Assembly: GCA_021234155.1 (NCBI GenBank)
Contig: JAJEKV010000011.1
Location: forward strand, 8,415,132-8,479,131
DNA length: 64,000 nt
Direction: 5' to 3'
Source of the DNA: Isoetes taiwanensis
Taxonomy: Eukaryota; Streptophyta; Lycopodiopsida; Isoetales; Isoetaceae
Position 1 is the stretch's first letter. Each line of letters begins with the position of its first letter. The notes under the pieces were generated by a model. It did not search any database and had not been told where the DNA came from. It worked only from the letters and a program-made list of their open reading frames with translations. The translations under genes and the position numbers were made by a program. Positions 59,440 to 64,000 of the stretch are shown here, piece by piece.

Positions 59440-61545
59440 TTTTCTTTTTTTTACGCTCAACTTTTCTCAATATTCTAGCCAGCGCCGTGTCTTGTTTAGC
59501 TTTATCTTTTTTTCTCTAGCTTTGCGGATAATCCTTCTATAGAACCATTGGCACATCTGTTGCAATGAGTTACCACACGAACCTCGATGTTGTGTGAACC
59601 TGAAAAAAGCATTCTTGGCTTGCTTATGTGACTTCTCCATTCCCTGCGTATTCCATATTCCCAAGCTCAGGTACTCTTTGGCAAACCACAAGCCATGGGC
59701 GTGAAGTATATGAATGTAATGTGTGACATTGCATTCTCCCCATGCTTGTATAAGCGACTTGTGAATTGAGCATTGCTACTTTGAATTCATCTAACTTTCC
59801 ACCCACCATTTTCTTCTCTGCCATCAAAGTTACCAGACTGCTCAGATTCTGCCACGCTTTAATTTTCTTTAGTTTTGCCCTCCCACGTGAAGTACGGTCA
59901 TCTTCTGCTACCAGCAAGTCCTTATACCCCTCCCACTTTCCAGTTGGCAATGATCCATTCTTACGTAATTTAGTACAAGGCAGAAATCTTTTCGCTTTCA
60001 CCCCACCCATGGATGGTTTACAAGGAACCTTGCCTCCCTTCTTAGGATCTTGCAAGATTTTATAGTCACCACCATGAAGACCAAGATCAGAAAGCACGTT
60101 CTCAACATCTTTCATACACTTTTCTCTGGCTGATTGTGGAGACTTATTCCAAGCAAAAAGAATGCTCATGTACACCATCTTATCCACTATTCTTAGAAAG
60201 GCATGGAGAGTGCAAATATGTACTCTCTTCACATGAATTGCAAGTACGGGGATCAAAGTTTTGTCCTCCTTCTCACGCGTTGGTTCAGCATCCTGGTCAC
60301 ATTCGAGAGTACTCATTCCCTTCCCCTTATCATCTACCCTAGCATACAAACAGTAAGGACATGCGTGGGTAGTCTTACCAGAACCATGTTTCATGTTATA
60401 CATGCACTTGATGGTCTTTAGATCAGATGCCATTCAACCTCGTAATCTCCGTAGTCAGGAACCTGAAGCTTCTCTCCGACTCCATGGCGGCAATAATAGT
60501 AGGAATAGGTGTGCTGAAAGACCCAATGAAGAACACCATGATTTTCTTCCGGTACTTGAAATATCCCTATCCACCAAATATGGTCCTCCGATTGAGCAGA
60601 GAACTTCCCTTCCTCATTATCGAGAATTTGACAGCATACTGTTCATTAATGTCAAAACCCTCTCATACTTCTCACCTTTGATCAGTTCCATCTCATCCAA
60701 CTTTATAGCAATTTGAAGTTTCCCTCCACATTCTTCCACTTTCATATCATAGAAGCGAACTAACAGAAGAAGCATTTTAGAGAGATCCATCCAACAATTA
60801 TTCTTCTCATTAAGAACAAATAGATCATTTCGAGCCACCCTTCTTCTTACTTTTCCGGTTATTAGTGATCCCAAGTGCACGGATGTGGTGATCACGGTAC
60901 ATCTCTCCCAAATGTTCGGTGTACTACGCATTCCTCTTTGTTACGCTTGCTCTCGACATAACCGAGTCTTGCAAGTATGGTCTTCGTAATACCCCGTTGC
61001 TTGATACCATCCTGCAAACATCTAAAGAGAGCAATGTAAGCTTGTCGACTGATACCCACATTGTCACATAATTCTTGCATGCTATCAGCACTTTGACTCT
61101 TTCCCAATTCAGTAAGCACCTGTTCCACAACAGCTTTTCTTAAATGGTTAGCTCCAGGAAGCTTCAACATATCTATAACATCATCTTTAGTTACAAGCTT
61201 TTTCAACAAACTAGCCATATTACAAGGTTTTCTCTTCTTCTTAGGATCCATCAGATTTTTAATAGCGTGGATTCTTCTTCTAGAGCCCCCACCACTAGGG
61301 GCAAGTATACTTAGGGCCTTCAGTTCGTTTTTCCTCTCCCTCATGCCCAGTGGTGTCATTTTTAGTCTTTTTAACTTCCTCTCCAGTTTGTCATTGTCCT
61401 CAGAGCATCTCTTCAATCCTTGTTTAAGTGACTCCAGATTGGAAGCTTGCAGTTCTTCTGTATTCTTAGACCTGTTGGTTAAGAAATAGTTACCTTTGTT
61501 GGAGGTAATTACAATTGTGCTACCATATTGCAATGCACTCCACAC
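59440..61545 (-). pseudogene. Transposase-like gene, copy 2
   Basis: Minus-strand frames 61545-60892, 60931-60617, 60433-59624 and 59691-59467 carry, in order, a coiled coil (SEDNDKLERKLKRLKM), a Gly/Arg box (SGGGSRRRIHAIKNLM), SMQELCDNVGISRQAYIALF, AIKLDEMELIKGEKYERV, DYGDYEVEWHLASDLKTIKC (in part), THACPYCLYAR, HICTLHAFLRIVDKMVYMS and MEKSHKQAKNAFFRF. These match copy 1 at 16.6-18.9 kb block for block. Candidate catalytic acids are the D of KLDE, the D of SDLK and the E of MEKS; that is inference. Three to four frame changes remain, but the 270- and 217-codon frames are long. I know of no named transposon superfamily for it. Confidence 0.65.
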
Positions 61546-61559
61546 AATTGATTGTTCTC

Positions 61560-62500
61560 AAATGCACATCAAATTACTTGAAATATTATTGCAATAGCCA
61601 AGCGGACCTTGATTACCCTTACGAGGCAAAATGAATAAGCCCGATGGAGAATGAAATTCAGGATGTCTTACGGTGATCGGATCGATGGGATCTGATTCCC
61701 CCCGCCTTAGAGATCAATATTCATTGCACCGGAAGCTCGAAGAGCATTCTCATCGACACTGTTCCTTCCGATTATATTGATTTTTGTAGGGCAAAGCGGT
61801 TCTTGGGCATCTCCACTCGAATTGGCCTTTCGGTTTAGTATTCAAAAAGAATTACTCATTGTCATTGCCCGAAATTAATAGAAGCGGTTACCTCGCCATA
61901 GATCGAATTGAGAGTCGTGATCGCTTTCCAGAGCTCCACGGTCCGTGACCAAATTGATGCAATTCTTAGCCAAAATACGAAGGAAAACTAGAGAATTCCC
62001 CGGATTTGAAGCGGATTGACATCAAAACTAAATTCGAAATGCCCTCCAAAGCTTTGGCCCAATTGAGGCATTCTTGAGGTGTTTCTTCGGCTACTCCTTG
62101 TAGCTTCGGTTTTGTGGGAAGGTGGGGGAGGGATTTAGGCGTAATGAGTAAAACAACAAGTAATAATGGCGTTTACCGGGTTCGGTTGCTCAGGGCTGAG
62201 GTTAGGTTAAAGGTTAGGTGGGGGCTTTTTGCCCATACTGCAGGGTTGGTACCAACTAAAATCCAAATTTGGGAAAGGGCTTACAAAGGCGTTAATAGAC
62301 TCCACCAAACCTCTAATGATTATGTACATAAGAAAGATATACAGTGATTTAAGTATGAGGTGACTCATGCACCTACATACTTCCCAATACATATGTTCCT
62401 CTCAGTTCCAGCTTTTGTTGCTTATAATCTTAAAACTTCAAGCATGAACACTCTAACATCAACTAGATCCTGGTGCGAAATGTCCACAACTGCGATTAAC
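61560..62500. other. Gap with one short protein-like frame
   Basis: A plus-strand frame without ATG at about 61684-61838 reads LIPPALEINIHCTGSSKSIL, then DTVPSDYIDFCRAKRFLG, and stops. Nothing else is recognisable. AGGTTAGGTTAAAGGTTAGG at 62199 is a short repeat. Confidence 0.3.
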
Positions 62501-62529
62501 CACACTTTGTCAATACTTGAGTTTGGTTT

Positions 62530-63340
62530 GTCTGTTGCATTTAAGTTGACTTACTAGATCAGGCAACAATATATTCACTCCTTTCAAGTACCCCCTCACA
62601 AATTTGTGCATAAACGAACATACGGCAGGGCCACATGAATGACCATCGGTTTGAAGAGGCATTCAGGAAATTTTCACAACATCTGAGGTTGTAAAGCTGA
62701 AATTATTGTGTCCAAGCAATTCCAGGAACCTGCACTCAAAGTTTGTTGTCATTGTGCCACAACAGCAAAATGCAATGAGCAAGCACTAACCTCTCAATAT
62801 GTCTGCTTCTGCCATGCAAGCCCGAGCTATCAAAGTGATATATCCCTGGTTTACATCTCTGTGCGAGACACGCGTGGCTTACAATCAGAAAACAGGTCCA
62901 GTGATGTCCATCACAAACAGGCAAAAACATGTACTGGCACTTATCCAGATTCACATGTTTCCTTATTGTTTTGTAACTATTTATGTCCTTGGACAATGTC
63001 GAGTGAAAAAGAGGGTCAAAGAAATGAAAGGGATGACTCATTCCTTGAAGAATCAAGTAGTATTCCATGTATCTGCAAACATATGCATATGATGGCACAA
63101 TCCTGATGATCACAAATCAGATGAAAGTATCACCTTGTGAAGAGGAGGATCAATTGATCATTGAACCACTGCGTATCAGCTTCCAAAATTTTGATGTTGG
63201 TGGAGCTAATCACGACAGTTTCAGTTCCACCCAGCACCACTTCCAGATGTGTATTTGGTTTTAGATAGTCAGGGACTGCCGAAGCTCTATCATCTCTAGT
63301 TCTAAACACACACGAGAACATTTGCTCACAATCCATTCAA
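62530..63340 (-). pseudogene. Ulp1/C48-type SUMO protease
   Basis: Minus strand. The entry segment (ISSTNIKILEADTQWFNDQL at about 63210) matches the WLND box of Ulp1 proteases. Then MFLPVCDGHHWTCFLIV gives the catalytic His, CKPGIYHFDSSG the Asp, and after one frame change LQTDGHSCGPAVCSFMHKFV (Cys codon at 62633-62635) the oxyanion Gln and catalytic Cys. The triad order H-D-C is complete. The family removes SUMO or related modifiers, and copies are common cargo of plant Mutator- and CACTA-like transposons. Frame changes near 63120 and 62740 break it. Confidence 0.75.
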
Positions 63341-63479
63341 ATATTTTAAATTGAAAAAGTACAACACATATCATAGAAATTTTTTTACTTATATTGACTT
63401 TCAAAGAGTTTTACAAGATTCATTTATTTAAATACTTGTCGAGCATTTTCATGCAGTTGCGCGACTCTTCAGAATCCCA

Positions 63480-63870
63480 CATGTTCCACATTTGATGTTC
63501 CTTCACATAAGCTGGCACACTTTCTGCAGCCAGAAGTCCCTCCAGCCATGTTTGAGTTGCTCCAAAAGGAAATTGGAATCCAACCTGTCGGGAGCAAAAT
63601 TATTTGGACATATCATTGTGTTCGGCTGGTTGGCAGAACCCTTATATCTGCTGTCATCTATCAACAATGTGTTTGTCACCTGGTATCTCCAAAATTTCTG
63701 GTACACTTTGGACAGATCCTTAAGGAAAATTGGCTTATTAACCACTTTTAATTTTGTGTTGGTGAAGTCATCCTTATTCCAAATAAAAAGAAATCTGCCC
63801 TTATATTCCTGCAGCAACTTTCTCATCAACAAGTCAACATTACTCTTAGCCATGCTGGACCACAATGCAA
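63480..63870 (-). CDS. FCP1/NIF-like HAD phosphatase fragment
   Basis: The 120-codon minus-strand frame has WSSMAKSNVDLLMRKLL, RFLFIWNKDDF, KPIFLKDLSKVYQKF, NTLLIDDSRYKG and MICPNNF. These are the second half of FCP1/NLI-interacting-factor phosphatases, including the K of KPIFLKDL and the LLIDDS acid pair. The first half with the DxDxT nucleophile would lie beyond 63870 and is not identifiable before the window ends. It lies about 140 bases upstream of the protease on the same strand, so the two may be one gene or transposon. The parent activity dephosphorylates proteins such as the RNA polymerase II tail. Confidence 0.65.
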
Positions 63871-64000
63871 TCTCAGAGTCTCCACGCCGTCAACAGCTGG
63901 GATTGACTTAGGAGTAACAAATGGGGTGAATTCTAGGTACAACGCGGGAGGTATCTTACAGTCTCATAACTGATCGAGGCGTGGATAACTGTTGGATATC

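Overview
This window looks like nuclear DNA of a land plant or close streptophyte, more likely a non-seed lineage (bryophyte, lycophyte or fern) than a flowering plant. The reasons are GT-AG introns with a TACTAAC-like branch site, a PPR-type fragment, Ty1/copia and Helitron signatures, a DIRS-type tyrosine-recombinase retroelement, and transposon families I associate with mosses and their relatives. The species cannot be fixed from the sequence. Only one clearly intact host gene is visible. Nearly everything else is transposon sequence, mostly broken by frameshifts and stops.

Layout. 0.5-3.1 kb: an RGG-rich reading frame and an unrecognised 354-codon frame. 3.99-4.08 kb: a LINE 3' tail. 6.27-8.24 kb: an intact five-exon coiled-coil protein gene. 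8.8-16.2 kb: two head-to-head LINE remnants; one is split by a foldback MITE and a gag-less Ty1/copia element with about 460-bp LTRs. 16.5-19 kb: first copy of an unfamiliar transposase-like gene. 19.06-20.6 kb: two more LINE ends, the second closed by about 45 ATT units. 20.6-22.4 kb: a 1.8-kb minisatellite. 25.4-28.3 kb: paired long repeats with a primer-binding site. 28.6-30.9 kb and 39-41.75 kb: the two halves of a DIRS-like element (tyrosine recombinase; gag-RT-RNase H), perhaps one element split by 8 kb carrying a Helitron 3' end and gene fragments. 42-47 kb: a GC-rich LINE. 47.4-50.2 kb: a decayed DNA transposon with a simple-repeat core.

The most unusual stretch is about 50.4-59.3 kb. 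It holds several unfamiliar reading frames, two sets of tandem diverged paralogues, and five intergenic clusters of the palindrome CGCACCGTGGCCACGGTGCG, intact or decayed, which I did not notice elsewhere in the window. It also holds a divergent histone H3-fold domain downstream of a domain resembling one found in plant CACTA-type transposon proteins. A tRNA-minihelix-like fold lies just after one intact small frame. I read this as a former large mobile or viral unit, such as an integrated giant-virus-like element or a very large transposon, now decaying. The shared palindromes tie its genes together.

59.5-61.5 kb carries a second copy of the 16.5-kb transposase-like family, in the opposite orientation. 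62.5-63.9 kb encodes an FCP1/NIF-like HAD phosphatase fragment followed by a Ulp1-type SUMO protease with a recognisable catalytic set. All three right-hand genes, including the H3-like one, lie on the minus strand.
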